36,102 nt of DNA, taken from contig CACYQZ010000026.1 of NCBI GenBank assembly GCA_902776665.1, positions 1 to 36,102 on the forward strand, in the 5' to 3' direction. How positions within the stretch are numbered: position 1 is the first letter of the stretch; each line of letters starts with the position of its first letter. The position numbers and the translations under genes were made by a program. Shown here in pieces: positions 14,865 through 23,435 of this stretch. The notes below the pieces were generated by a model. That model was not told the DNA's origin and ran no database searches. It saw only the letters and a list, made by a program, of their open reading frames with translations. The DNA comes from an uncultured Prevotellaceae bacterium. GTDB taxonomy: Bacteria > Bacteroidota > Bacteroidia > Bacteroidales > Bacteroidaceae.

Positions 14865-16637
14865 ATGAAAGATTTCTTCAAGTATGTGCTGGCGACAATG
14901 GTTGGTCTGCTGGCTTTTGGCCTGCTGATGGCCATTTTCGGAGTGATGAGTTTGGTGGGTATGGTCGCCTCGGGCAGTGCCACGCAAAACGTGAGCGACA
15001 ACACCGTGCTGGTGATGAACCTTTCAGGCCAGATGCAGGAGCAGTCGGGGCAAGACTACCTCGGAATGCTGACAGGTAGCGGCATCGATGCCCTCGGACT
15101 GCAAGAAACGCTCTCCGCCATCAAGAAAGCGAAGGAAAACGACAAGGTGAAAGGCATCTACATCGAGGCTGGAATGTTTGCCGCCGACTACGCGCAGTTG
15201 CAGGAAATCCGCGATGCGCTCGAAGATTTCAAGAAGTCGGGCAAGTGGATTGTGGCTTACGGCGATGCATACATGCAGGGCGCCTACTACCTCTGTTCGG
15301 TAGCTGATAAAGTCTATCTGAACCCTGACGGCCAAGTCGATTGGCACGGCATTGCTTCCGAACCGATGTTTGTGAAGGATTTATTGCAAAAGGTCGGAAT
15401 GAAAATGCAGGTGGTGAAGGTTGGAAAATACAAGAGCGCAACCGAAATGTACACCGAAGACCGTATGAGCGACGCCAACCGCGAACAGGTGACCGCTTTC
15501 ATCACGGGTATTTGGAACAATATGGTGAAAGCCGTGAGCGAGAGCCGCAAAATCAGTGCCGACTCGCTCAACGCCTATGCCGACCGCGTCGTGATGTTCG
15601 AGGGTGCCGAGGCGGTGAAGAAAGCAAAATTAGTCGATGGACTGCTCTACCACGACGAAGTGAAGGCCGAAGTGAAAAAACTGCTCGAAATCGACCAAGA
15701 CAAGAAGATTAACCAAGTGAGCATCAGCGCGATGCAGAACGTGAAGCAGAAGCAGAATGGCGAGCAAGTGGCCGTCTATTACGCTTACGGCGACATCGTC
15801 GATACACCGTCGCAGGGTTTGCTCACGGGCGGTGGTCCTCAGATTGTGGGCAACGTGATGAACAAAGACCTCGAAAAACTGGCTGAAGACGAGGATGTGA
15901 AGGCCGTTGTCATTCGCGTGAATTCGCCGGGCGGCAGTGCCTACGCTTCGGAACAGATTTGGCACCAAATCGAAATGTTGAAAGCCAAGAAACCCGTTGT
16001 CATTTCGATGGGCGGTTATGCTGCGTCGGGCGGCTACTACATCAGCAGCGGTGCCAACTATATCTTCGCAGAACCCACGACGCTGACGGGTTCCATCGGT
16101 ATTTTCGGCGTGTTCCCCGACCGCTCGGAACTGATGACGAAGAAACTCGGACTGAAATTCGACGAGGTGAAGACGAACAAACACGCCAATTTCGGTGCAT
16201 CGTCGCGTCCGTTAAACAGCGAGGAACTCGCGCTGTTGCAGGGCTACATCAATCGCGGCTACGAATTGTTCCGCAAGCGCGTGGCCGACGGTCGTAAAAT
16301 GTCGATCGAGCAAATCGAAGAGAACGCACAAGGCCACGTTTTCACGGGTGAAGATGCGCTGAAAATCAAGCTCGTCGATGAACTCGGTGGACTCGACAAG
16401 GCCGTTGCGAAGGCAGCAAAACTGGCGAAACTCGACGAATACCACACCGTGCCCTACCCCGCTGCACCCGACCTGATGGAGCAACTGCTCAACAAGACTT
16501 CGGGCAGTGGCAACTACCTCGACGAGCAACTTCGAATGGCGCTCGGCGAATATTACAAGCCGTTTATGCTCTTGCGCGAGGCCAACAATATGAGCACGAT
16601 CCAAGCAAGAATGCCGTTCTATCTCAATATTCGATGA
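14865..16637 (+). CDS. sppA: Signal peptide peptidase SppA (67 kDa type)
   Basis: Membrane-bound serine protease that degrades cleaved signal peptides. The 590-residue protein has the length of the two-domain E. coli form. A membrane anchor lies at about 8-35. The catalytic Ser-Lys dyad is split between tandem ClpP-like domains: Lys190 in GKYKSATE and Ser388 in GGYAASGGYY. The oxyanion-region segment VNSPGGSAYASE is present. ATG 14865 is chosen because it follows the promoter and starts the anchor; the longer frame begins upstream of the promoter. It is first in an operon with lpxK, the nucleoside phosphorylase and thiL. Confidence 0.95.
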   Translation: MKDFFKYVLATMVGLLAFGLLMAIFGVMSLVGMVASGSATQNVSDNTVLVMNLSGQMQEQSGQDYLGMLTGSGIDALGLQETLSAIKKAKENDKVKGIYIEAGMFAADYAQLQEIRDALEDFKKSGKWIVAYGDAYMQGAYYLCSVADKVYLNPDGQVDWHGIASEPMFVKDLLQKVGMKMQVVKVGKYKSATEMYTEDRMSDANREQVTAFITGIWNNMVKAVSESRKISADSLNAYADRVVMFEGAEAVKKAKLVDGLLYHDEVKAEVKKLLEIDQDKKINQVSISAMQNVKQKQNGEQVAVYYAYGDIVDTPSQGLLTGGGPQIVGNVMNKDLEKLAEDEDVKAVVIRVNSPGGSAYASEQIWHQIEMLKAKKPVVISMGGYAASGGYYISSGANYIFAEPTTLTGSIGIFGVFPDRSELMTKKLGLKFDEVKTNKHANFGASSRPLNSEELALLQGYINRGYELFRKRVADGRKMSIEQIEENAQGHVFTGEDALKIKLVDELGGLDKAVAKAAKLAKLDEYHTVPYPAAPDLMEQLLNKTSGSGNYLDEQLRMALGEYYKPFMLLREANNMSTIQARMPFYLNIR

Positions 16638-16686
16638 AAATTTCATCCTTGTGAATTGTTAATTGAAAATTGTAAATTGAAATAGA

Positions 16687-17859
16687 ATGCGACACGAAGG
16701 CGATCTGATTAGAATCAACGAGTGGCTGTTGCCGCTGAGCTGGATTTATGGCTCGGTGACAGGCCTGCGAAACCGACTGTTCGACATCGGTATTCTGAAA
16801 AGTCGTGCCTACAAGATTCCTGTCATCGCCGTCGGCAACATCACCGTCGGAGGAACGGGAAAAACGCCCCACGTGGAGCATCTCGTGCGTCTTTTGCAGG
16901 ATAAAATCAAGGTCGCCGTGCTCTCGCGAGGCTACAAGCGGAAGTCGAAGGGCTACGTGCTCGCCGACAGTAACACGCAGGTGTCCGACATCGGCGACGA
17001 ACCCTATCAGATGATGTTGAAATACCCGAATGCCTACATCGCCGTCGATAAAAACCGTCGGCGAGGCATCGAGCGGCTCACCACCGACGAAGCCTCGAAC
17101 GACACCGACGTCATTCTGCTCGACGACGCGTTCCAGCATCGCTACGTGAAGCCAGGCATCAACATCCTGCTCGTCGATTACCACCGCCTCATCATCTACG
17201 ACAAAATGCTGCCCGCAGGCCGTTTGCGCGAGTCGATGAAGGGCAAGCAACGCGCCGATATGGTCATCGTCACGAAGTGTCCTCGCGACCTCAAACCGAT
17301 GGAATATCGCGTGCTGACGAAGGCGCTCGAACTCTTCCCCTATCAGGCACTCTACTTCACGACGCTCGAATACGACGAACCCACGCCGCTCTTCCCCGAA
17401 GAGGTCGAAGAACAGCCGAAAGCGTCGCAAAACGTGTTGTTGCTCACGGGCATCGCGTCGCCGAAGCAGATGGAAGAAGACCTGCAAGACCGTTTTAAGA
17501 GCATCACGCCGTTGGCTTTCAGCGACCACCACGCTTTCAAATCGAAGGACATCCGCCGCATCAACGAGGCCTTCGAGTCGATGCCAACACCACGAATCAT
17601 CATCACAACTGAGAAAGACGCTGCTCGACTTCGCCACGCCGAAGGATTGTCCGACGACGTGCGCCGAAACATCTTCGTGCAGCCCATCCGCATCAGTTTT
17701 ATGAACGAACAAGAAGACAATTTTAATCAAAAAATCTTAAGCTATGTACAAAAAAATTCAAGAAACAGCATCTTGGTTAAAGACAAAGATGCCGTCAAGC
17801 CCAAAGACAGCCATCATTCTGGGGAGCGGACTCGGAGAATTAGCTTCCGAGATAACTGA
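16687..17859 (+). CDS. lpxK: Tetraacyldisaccharide 4'-kinase
   Basis: Inner-membrane kinase of lipid A synthesis: phosphorylates the 4' position of the tetraacyl disaccharide to form lipid IVA. The N-terminal hydrophobic surface helix WLLPLSWIYGSVTGLRN is followed by Walker A GNITVGGTGKTP (50-61). The LSRGYKRKSKGYV, GDEPYQM and DDAFQHR segments are family-typical. Length is 390 residues. The last 38 codons overlap the next gene by 116 bases in a different frame; that tail is polar and ends in a basic run, so it is probably a non-conserved extension. Spaced 49 bases from sppA by an AT-rich repeat. Confidence 0.95.
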   Translation: MRHEGDLIRINEWLLPLSWIYGSVTGLRNRLFDIGILKSRAYKIPVIAVGNITVGGTGKTPHVEHLVRLLQDKIKVAVLSRGYKRKSKGYVLADSNTQVSDIGDEPYQMMLKYPNAYIAVDKNRRRGIERLTTDEASNDTDVILLDDAFQHRYVKPGINILLVDYHRLIIYDKMLPAGRLRESMKGKQRADMVIVTKCPRDLKPMEYRVLTKALELFPYQALYFTTLEYDEPTPLFPEEVEEQPKASQNVLLLTGIASPKQMEEDLQDRFKSITPLAFSDHHAFKSKDIRRINEAFESMPTPRIIITTEKDAARLRHAEGLSDDVRRNIFVQPIRISFMNEQEDNFNQKILSYVQKNSRNSILVKDKDAVKPKDSHHSGERTRRISFRDN

Positions 17860-18553
17860 CGCAGTGGAAATTCCTTACGGAGAAATCCCGAATTTCCCGA
17901 TTTCAACCGTCGAAGGCCACAGTGGAAAACTCATTTTCGGCAAACTCGGCAAGAAGGATGTCATGGCCATGAAAGGCCGCTTCCATTTCTACGAGGGGTA
18001 CGGCATGAAGCATGTGACGTTCCCGATTCGCGTCATGTACGAACTGGGCATCGACACGCTCTTCGTGTCGAACGCAGCAGGCGGTATGAACCCCGTGTTC
18101 CGCATCGGCGATCTGATGGTCATCACCGACCACATCAACATGTTCCCCGAGCATCCGCTCAACGGCCCTAACTACCCGACTGGTCCGCGATTCCCCGACA
18201 TGCACCAAGTCTATGACCCCGAACTCATCAAAATGGCCGACGAAATCGCCGAAAAGAAGAAGATTCGCCTCGTCCATGGCGTTTACGTGGGTGTGCAGGG
18301 TCCGACCTTCGAGACACCGGCCGAATATCGAATGTATGCGCTGCTCGGCGGCCACGCCATCGGTATGAGCACTGTGCCCGAAGTCATCGTGGCGCACCAC
18401 TGCGGCATCCGCACCTTCGGCATCAGCGTCATCACCGACCTCGGCGGCTTCGACGTGCCCGTGCAGGTTAGCCACGAGGAAGTGCAGGAGGCTGCAAACA
18501 AGGCTCAGCCCATCATGACCAGCCTCATCCGCGAGATGGTGCAGCGAATCTAA
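17744..18553 (+). CDS. punA: Purine nucleoside phosphorylase (inosine/guanosine type)
   Basis: Phosphorolysis of inosine and guanosine to base and ribose-1-phosphate in purine salvage. The 269-residue, trimer-type enzyme has the phosphate-binding GSGLG (27-31) and HSGKL, the segment GRFHFYEGY, SNAAGGMNP, and the purine pocket VQGPTFETPAEYRM with MSTVPEVIVA. It starts inside the end of lpxK (116-base overlap), so the two are expected to be co-transcribed. ATG 17744 gives the usual family N-terminus. Confidence 0.95.
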   Translation: MYKKIQETASWLKTKMPSSPKTAIILGSGLGELASEITDAVEIPYGEIPNFPISTVEGHSGKLIFGKLGKKDVMAMKGRFHFYEGYGMKHVTFPIRVMYELGIDTLFVSNAAGGMNPVFRIGDLMVITDHINMFPEHPLNGPNYPTGPRFPDMHQVYDPELIKMADEIAEKKKIRLVHGVYVGVQGPTFETPAEYRMYALLGGHAIGMSTVPEVIVAHHCGIRTFGISVITDLGGFDVPVQVSHEEVQEAANKAQPIMTSLIREMVQRI

Positions 18554-18574
18554 TTTTCAAAACAATTTTCACGA

Positions 18575-19651
18575 ATGGACATCGCAAAACTGGGTGAGTT
18601 TGGCCTCATCGACCATCTCACGAAAGACATCAAACCACAAAACGAATCGACGAAGTACGGCATAGGCGACGACTGTGCCGTACTTCACTATCCCGACCGC
18701 GAAGTGCTCGTCACCACCGACATGCTGATGGAGGGCGTGCATTTCGATTTGACTTATACGTCGATGCAACACCTCGGCTACAAGGCCGCGATGGTGAACA
18801 TCAGCGACATTTTCGCAATGAACGGCACACCGCGCCAACTCATCGTCAGCATTGCGCTGAGCAAGCGGTTCATCGTCGAAGACCTCGAAGATTTCTATCG
18901 CGGACTGCGTGCCGCATGCGAGAAATGGAAAGTCGATATTGTCGGCGGCGACACCACGTCGAGCTACACCGGCCTCGCCATCAGCATCACCTGCATCGGC
19001 GAAGCCCGAAAAGACGACATCGTCTATCGCAATGGCGCCCACGACACCGACCTCATCTGCGTGTCGGGCGACCTCGGCGCAGCCTATATGGGCCTGCAAC
19101 TGCTCGAGCGCGAGAAAAGCGTCTATTTCCAAACGCTCAAAGAAGAACAACAAAAAGCCTCCCCTACGGGGGGAGGTTTGGAGGGGGCCTTCCAACCCGA
19201 CTTCTCCGGCAAGGAATACCTGCTGCAACGCCAACTCGAGCCCGACGCACGCGGCGACATCATTGAGAAACTGCGCGAGGCAGGCATTCGTCCGACCGCG
19301 ATGATGGACATCAGCGACGGTCTTTCGTCGGAACTGCTTCACATCTGCCAGCAGTCGAATGTCGGCTGTCGGATTTACGAGAAAAACCTGCCTATCGACT
19401 ACCAAACGGCGGTGATGGCCGAGGAAATGAATATGAACGTGACAACCTGCGCGATGAACGGTGGCGAAGACTACGAACTGCTCTTCACCGTGCCCATCGG
19501 CGACCACGGGAAAATCGAGGGCATCGATGGCATCCGACTCATCGGACACATCACTCGGCCCGAACTCGGTGCGGTACTCGTCAGTCGCGACAATCAGGAG
19601 TTCGACATCAAGGCGCAGGGCTGGAATCCGCTGAAAAATCAATCAGAATAA
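18575..19651 (+). CDS. thiL: Thiamine-monophosphate kinase with an inserted repeat-derived peptide
   Basis: Phosphorylates thiamine monophosphate to the active cofactor thiamine diphosphate. The 358-residue protein has the family features: GIGDDCAVL, TTDMLMEGVHFDL, NISDIFAMNGTPRQ, IVGGDTTSS, and in the C-terminal half MDISDGLSSEL and MNGGEDYELLF. Around residues 196-206 it carries ASPTGGGLEGA, which interrupts a normally continuous region before QPDFSGKEYLL. The DNA for it (19157-19190) is a GC-rich palindrome-containing sequence typical of dispersed intergenic repeats in Bacteroidetes. The frame is kept, so the enzyme is probably still active. Sits between the phosphorylase (21-base gap) and an ABC ATPase (14-base gap). 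Confidence 0.94.
   Translation: MDIAKLGEFGLIDHLTKDIKPQNESTKYGIGDDCAVLHYPDREVLVTTDMLMEGVHFDLTYTSMQHLGYKAAMVNISDIFAMNGTPRQLIVSIALSKRFIVEDLEDFYRGLRAACEKWKVDIVGGDTTSSYTGLAISITCIGEARKDDIVYRNGAHDTDLICVSGDLGAAYMGLQLLEREKSVYFQTLKEEQQKASPTGGGLEGAFQPDFSGKEYLLQRQLEPDARGDIIEKLREAGIRPTAMMDISDGLSSELLHICQQSNVGCRIYEKNLPIDYQTAVMAEEMNMNVTTCAMNGGEDYELLFTVPIGDHGKIEGIDGIRLIGHITRPELGAVLVSRDNQEFDIKAQGWNPLKNQSE
19157..19190 (+). repeat. Dispersed palindromic repeat inserted in frame within thiL
   Basis: The stretch contains CCTCCCC and GGGGAGG arms around TACGG, then GTTTGGAGGGGGCC. I recognise this pattern from intergenic repeats of Prevotella and relatives. About 33 bases, a multiple of three, were added, giving 11 residues of low-complexity Gly-rich peptide. 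Confidence 0.7.
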
Positions 19652-19665
19652 AACCAAAAAACGAT

Positions 19666-20382
19666 ATGATTAGAATCGAAAATCTCAAAAAACAATTCGG
19701 CGAGAAAACGGCGGTCGATATCGAGCGTTTCGACGTAAAAAATGGCGAAATGCTGGGACTCGTCGGCAACAACGGAGCCGGAAAAACGACTCTTTTCCGT
19801 CTGATTCTCGACCTTTTGAAAGCCGACGATGGTCTGGTGGCGATGAAAAGTGAGCAAGGCGAGATTTTTCCTGCCGAAAGCGAGGAATGGAAGGATTTCA
19901 CAGGTGCCTACATCGACGAAGCCTTCCTCATCGACTTCCTCACGCCCGAGGAATATTTCCAGTTCATCGGCAAGGCCAACAACATGACGCAGGAGGCTGT
20001 TGATGAGCGGTTGGCGGTGTTCGCCACGCTGATGCAGGGCGAAATTCTCGGTCAGAAAAAACTGATTCGCGACCTGAGCGCAGGCAACAAGCAGAAAGTC
20101 GGCATCATCGCGGCGCTGCTGGCGAAACCGCAGTTGGTCATCCTCGACGAGCCCTTCAACTTCCTCGACCCGTCGGCACAAATCATCCTGAAACGCCTCG
20201 TCACCGACTACCATCGCCAAACGGGTGCCACTATCCTGATTTCCAGCCACAATCTGCAACACACCATCGACATTTCGACCCGCATCGCCCTGATGGAAAA
20301 CGGCCACATCGTGAAAGACCTGCCGAACGAAAATGGCAGTGCAGAGAAGGAATTGGAAGAATATTTTTCGGTGGAAACTTAA
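19666..20382 (+). CDS. ABC transporter ATP-binding protein (ABC-2 exporter type)
   Basis: 238-residue cytoplasmic ATPase that would drive a separate membrane partner. Walker A is GNNGAGKTT (34-42). The signature is LSAGNKQKVGI, shortened from the usual LSGGxxQR, as in ABC-2-type exporters. Walker B is LVILDEPFNFLDP, and the H loop is SSHN. No permease gene is next to it: thiL is upstream and comEC is convergent with only one base between the stops. In related genomes such ATPases often pair with a DUF5687-like membrane protein, so the partner may have been lost or moved. Substrate unknown. Confidence 0.87.
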   Translation: MIRIENLKKQFGEKTAVDIERFDVKNGEMLGLVGNNGAGKTTLFRLILDLLKADDGLVAMKSEQGEIFPAESEEWKDFTGAYIDEAFLIDFLTPEEYFQFIGKANNMTQEAVDERLAVFATLMQGEILGQKKLIRDLSAGNKQKVGIIAALLAKPQLVILDEPFNFLDPSAQIILKRLVTDYHRQTGATILISSHNLQHTIDISTRIALMENGHIVKDLPNENGSAEKELEEYFSVET

Positions 20383-20383
20383 A

Positions 20384-22036
20384 TCACCTCATTCGCGTGA
20401 GCCGATAGTCGCGATACATTTTTTTCGCCCGAACCACCATCGAGCAAATCACGATGAGAAGGACGTAAAGCAAGAAGGTTTGCAGGCTGGTGAGCCGGAT
20501 ATTTTCGACGCTGGAGCCGGGCCACGACGCGATGGTTTCCAAACATTTGTTCAAGAAGGACGAAATGGTGTAAAGCACGCTTCCGAGCGTGCTTTTTATG
20601 GTCATCAACGACATTCCGAACAGTGATTCGACGGCAATCGTGAGGAAAAACACGGCGGCAACGTAAAGGATGATGGTGACGAGGGGAATGGCAACGAAGT
20701 TCGTCACGAGGAAATAGGCGGGGAAGCGACCGAAATAGTAGCCGACGAGGGGCGCAGTGGTCATTTGTGTGGCGATGCTGACGGCTGCCAGTCCAAAAAT
20801 CCAACTGAAAATTCGATGGAAAACACGTTTGATTCGGCTTTCTTTTGTCAATATTTTTCCTAAAACATAGTCAAAAACTTGGTTGAAGGGCGGAAAGAAC
20901 ACGATGATGCCCAAAACGGCCATAAACGAGAGTTGAAAACCGACATCCCAAAGGGCTAACGGATTGAAAACGAGCATGACGATGGCGGCCAACGACAAGG
21001 TGTTGAGCGAAAAGGCGGAACGACCGAACAACGCCACGATGCCATAGACGGTGAGCATGGTCGCGGCACGAACAATCGAAGGCGAAAAGCCGACCATCAT
21101 CGCGAAAAGCCAGATGACGGGCAACGTGAAAAGTTGGCCTGCGACACGCCAGCCCATTCGCACGAAGATGAACGACAGAAGGAAATAGATGATGCCGAGA
21201 TGCAGACCCGACAACGCCAAAACGTGCGACGCACCGCTGACGGAATAGGTTTCGCGGAGTTCCTTCGTCAGCGACGATTTGTCACCCAAAACCATCGCCG
21301 AAACCACCGCCAATTCCTCTTCGTTGAGTCCAGCATTGTGGAGTGCTTCGACGCCTTTTTGTCGGAATCGCATCAGGCGGATTTTCACCCGTTCAGCCAA
21401 CGACAGCGGCTGCAAACTGACCTGCGTTTTCGTCCATCCTGTATGGGAAATGAAGGTCTGCCCCACCACACCGCGAACCTGCAACCATCGTCGAAAATCG
21501 AAATTTCCCTGACTCGACAGCCGCTGAACTACTTCGGGTTGCGAAATGCTTGAAAAAACACGGATTCCATCGCCGAAATGCAGCCGTTCGTAGCGTCGGT
21601 GAATCGTGTCGCGAAGAATCGAGGCACGCAGTCGAAACGGCTTTTTTCCCTGCGGCATCGCCATCAATTCACACTGAATCACTTTTCCCCTGACAACGGG
21701 TTCGCTGACCAAAACGGCCTCGAATGCCACTCTTCCGTCGGGAAAATGCCGCACGAGGTCGCGTTTTTCTGCCGAAACCAAATAAAAACCGAGCATGAAA
21801 CAGGCCGTCATCAGCAGAAAACCATAGAATCGGGTGAGGATTCGGCGAAAAATCGTTTTTCGATTCCGCAAATTCCTCAGCAGCAAGTAGATGGCAAGAA
21901 AAACGCCCGAAATGCCCAGTCCAACCCACAGCGGCACCGAATGGCCGACGAAATCGCCGACAAAAATGCCCAGAATGAGCATGATGACCATTCTGAGCAG
22001 TGGAGCGCGTTGAAAAATGCTGTCGGTTGGCCGCAT
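20384..22036 (-). CDS. comEC: ComEC/Rec2-family DNA uptake channel protein (no metallo-beta-lactamase domain)
   Basis: 550-residue polytopic membrane protein. ComEC forms the channel that takes single-stranded DNA into the cytoplasm during transformation. It has N-terminal helices, a soluble OB-like DUF4131 region at about 90-200 (VAFEAVLVSEPVV, QGNFDFRRWLQVRGVVGQ) and the competence domain from about 230, with VLGDKSSL and SGASHVLALSGLHLGI and eight or more helices. The C-terminal metallo-beta-lactamase domain of the long forms is absent, as is common in Bacteroidetes. Whether this organism is competent cannot be told. Its start lies right after a 13-base repeat also found behind the neighbouring DUF3078 gene. 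Confidence 0.92.
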   Translation of the reverse strand: MRPTDSIFQRAPLLRMVIMLILGIFVGDFVGHSVPLWVGLGISGVFLAIYLLLRNLRNRKTIFRRILTRFYGFLLMTACFMLGFYLVSAEKRDLVRHFPDGRVAFEAVLVSEPVVRGKVIQCELMAMPQGKKPFRLRASILRDTIHRRYERLHFGDGIRVFSSISQPEVVQRLSSQGNFDFRRWLQVRGVVGQTFISHTGWTKTQVSLQPLSLAERVKIRLMRFRQKGVEALHNAGLNEEELAVVSAMVLGDKSSLTKELRETYSVSGASHVLALSGLHLGIIYFLLSFIFVRMGWRVAGQLFTLPVIWLFAMMVGFSPSIVRAATMLTVYGIVALFGRSAFSLNTLSLAAIVMLVFNPLALWDVGFQLSFMAVLGIIVFFPPFNQVFDYVLGKILTKESRIKRVFHRIFSWIFGLAAVSIATQMTTAPLVGYYFGRFPAYFLVTNFVAIPLVTIILYVAAVFFLTIAVESLFGMSLMTIKSTLGSVLYTISSFLNKCLETIASWPGSSVENIRLTSLQTFLLYVLLIVICSMVVRAKKMYRDYRLTRMR

Positions 22037-22091
22037 TTGTCAAGAAAATCTATCGCATCCTTTCAAAAAGATGCTTTTTTGTCAAGAAAAT
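22037..22091. repeat. 13-base direct repeats flanking a small hairpin
   Basis: TTGTCAAGAAAAT occurs at 22037-22049, directly before the comEC start, and at 22079-22091, directly after the DUF3078 stop. Between them lies a GCATC/GATGC inverted pair followed on the plus strand by six T. Confidence 0.65.
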
Positions 22092-23267
22092 TCAAAAGCC
22101 GTAGTTGAAACCAATCGAGAAGAATTCCTTGAACATCCAGTAGCCGTGCTTGTCGTCGCGGGCGCGGTTGTCGTCGAAGCGCGGATGGAGGAAGAGTTTC
22201 GAGGAAATGTACTTGTTGAACTGGAACGAGAAGGTGTTCTCCCATTCATATTCAACGCGCTTGTAGCTCGTGAAGCCGTACATGCGCGATTTCCATGTGA
22301 TGTTTTCGGCCAGTTTCCACGTGTAGTCGATGACGAACTGCGAACCGAAGTCGAGCAGATGATGCTTGTCGGGGTCGATACCGTGGCGCGTGGGGAACCA
22401 GATTTCGCTGCCGTCGTTGTTGATGAAAATCGTGCGATCGACATAGCGATAGTTCAAGGCGAGAGGCGAAATGTTGATTGTTCCGGTGAGTCGCTTGTTG
22501 AACCACTCCATCTTGTATTCCATACCGAGCGAGAGGTTGAGGTTGAACGGCGACATGAAGTCGGAATAGGTGCGGCGGTCGTTGGCTTTCAAACCGCGTG
22601 TAAACTGCGTGTAGCCGATGAACTGGAGCGTGTAGTACCAGCGTTTCGAGGCTTGCAGACCGACCTTCGAAGTCAGACGAATCAGGTCTTCGTTGGTCTT
22701 GAATTTATTGACCGTGTCGGAGGGCGAAGTCTGGAAACCGAGTTTCAGTTCGAGTTTGTTATCCCATTTCCACTTCGATTTGTTGTCGTAGTTGGCCTCC
22801 AAAGTCAGCGCGGAGAGCATCGAATAGTTGCTTTCGCCACCTTTGTACCAGTTGCCCGACACGTAGTTTTGCAGGAATTGCAGGAATCCGTCGCCTTTGT
22901 AGGTCCAGAAATTCGGCTTTTTCACCTCGACATCGACCTGCGGTGCCTCGGGTTCTTCTGGAGCCGTAATTTCGGGTGTCGGCGTTGTCACCACCACCTG
23001 CTCGGGCTCGGTGATTTCGGGTGTGTCGTACTGTTCGCGCAACTGACTTTCCGAAGTCGCCACCAAGTCGGGGCGTTTCAAATAGAAATTCAACAACGTC
23101 GCGTTCACGTCGGAAGTCTTTTCGTCGAGCGAAAGAGCCTCGTGAGCCACATTTTCATAATAGGTGAAAGGCAGAAACAGCGGTGCGGTAATGGTCGTTG
23201 CGTTCTGCGCCTGTACGCTGACAACTACTCCGAGCATCAGCGATAAAAAAGTCAATTTTTTCTTCAT
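22092..23267 (-). CDS. Outer-membrane DUF3078 beta-barrel protein
   Basis: 391-residue exported protein of the DUF3078 family, found in Bacteroidetes outer membranes. A signal peptide is at 1-21 (MKKKLTFLSLMLGVVVSVQAQ). A Pro/Glu/Thr-rich linker follows (about 85-125), then a long run of alternating strands rich in Trp, Tyr and Phe, from NFWTYKGDGFLQFLQNYVSGNWYKGG to a terminal SIGFNYGF ending in Phe, as outer-membrane barrels do. ATG 23267 is chosen over 23288 because it starts the signal peptide and sits well behind a perfect promoter. Function unknown beyond being a barrel. Divergent from yidC. Confidence 0.87.
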   Translation of the reverse strand: MKKKLTFLSLMLGVVVSVQAQNATTITAPLFLPFTYYENVAHEALSLDEKTSDVNATLLNFYLKRPDLVATSESQLREQYDTPEITEPEQVVVTTPTPEITAPEEPEAPQVDVEVKKPNFWTYKGDGFLQFLQNYVSGNWYKGGESNYSMLSALTLEANYDNKSKWKWDNKLELKLGFQTSPSDTVNKFKTNEDLIRLTSKVGLQASKRWYYTLQFIGYTQFTRGLKANDRRTYSDFMSPFNLNLSLGMEYKMEWFNKRLTGTINISPLALNYRYVDRTIFINNDGSEIWFPTRHGIDPDKHHLLDFGSQFVIDYTWKLAENITWKSRMYGFTSYKRVEYEWENTFSFQFNKYISSKLFLHPRFDDNRARDDKHGYWMFKEFFSIGFNYGF

Positions 23268-23296
23268 GATTTTTATGTAAAATTTCAAATTTTATG

Positions 23297-23327
23297 CAAA
23301 AGTACGAACTTATTCTGATTTGACAAA
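23297..23327 (-). promoter_or_regulatory. Promoter of the DUF3078 gene
   Basis: On the minus strand TTTG (23327-23324), 19 bases, TACTTTTG (23304-23297): a textbook Bacteroidetes promoter, 30 bases before the ATG. Confidence 0.8.
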
Positions 23328-23353
23328 ACAAATCGTATTTTTTCCACAAAACT

Positions 23354-23384
23354 TTTGCCATTAGACAAAAAAATCGTAACTTTG
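23354..23384 (+). promoter_or_regulatory. Promoter of the yidC operon
   Basis: TTTG (23354-23357), 19 bases, TAACTTTG (23377-23384), then 51 bases to the yidC ATG. It is back to back with the DUF3078 promoter. Confidence 0.8.
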
Positions 23385-23420
23385 CAACTTAAAATTAAAA
23401 TTTGCAATTTAAAATTAAAA
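23381..23420. repeat. 20-base tandem duplication in the yidC leader
   Basis: Two adjacent 20-base copies, 23381-23400 and 23401-23420, differ at one position (TTTGCAACTT versus TTTGCAATTT at their start). The first copy begins with the TTTG of the -7 box. Confidence 0.85.
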
Positions 23421-23435
23421 AACAAAATCATAACA

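Noticed and set aside
18554-18574. Thiamine riboswitch before thiL
   Set aside because: The gap to the upstream gene is only 21 bases, too short for any TPP riboswitch.
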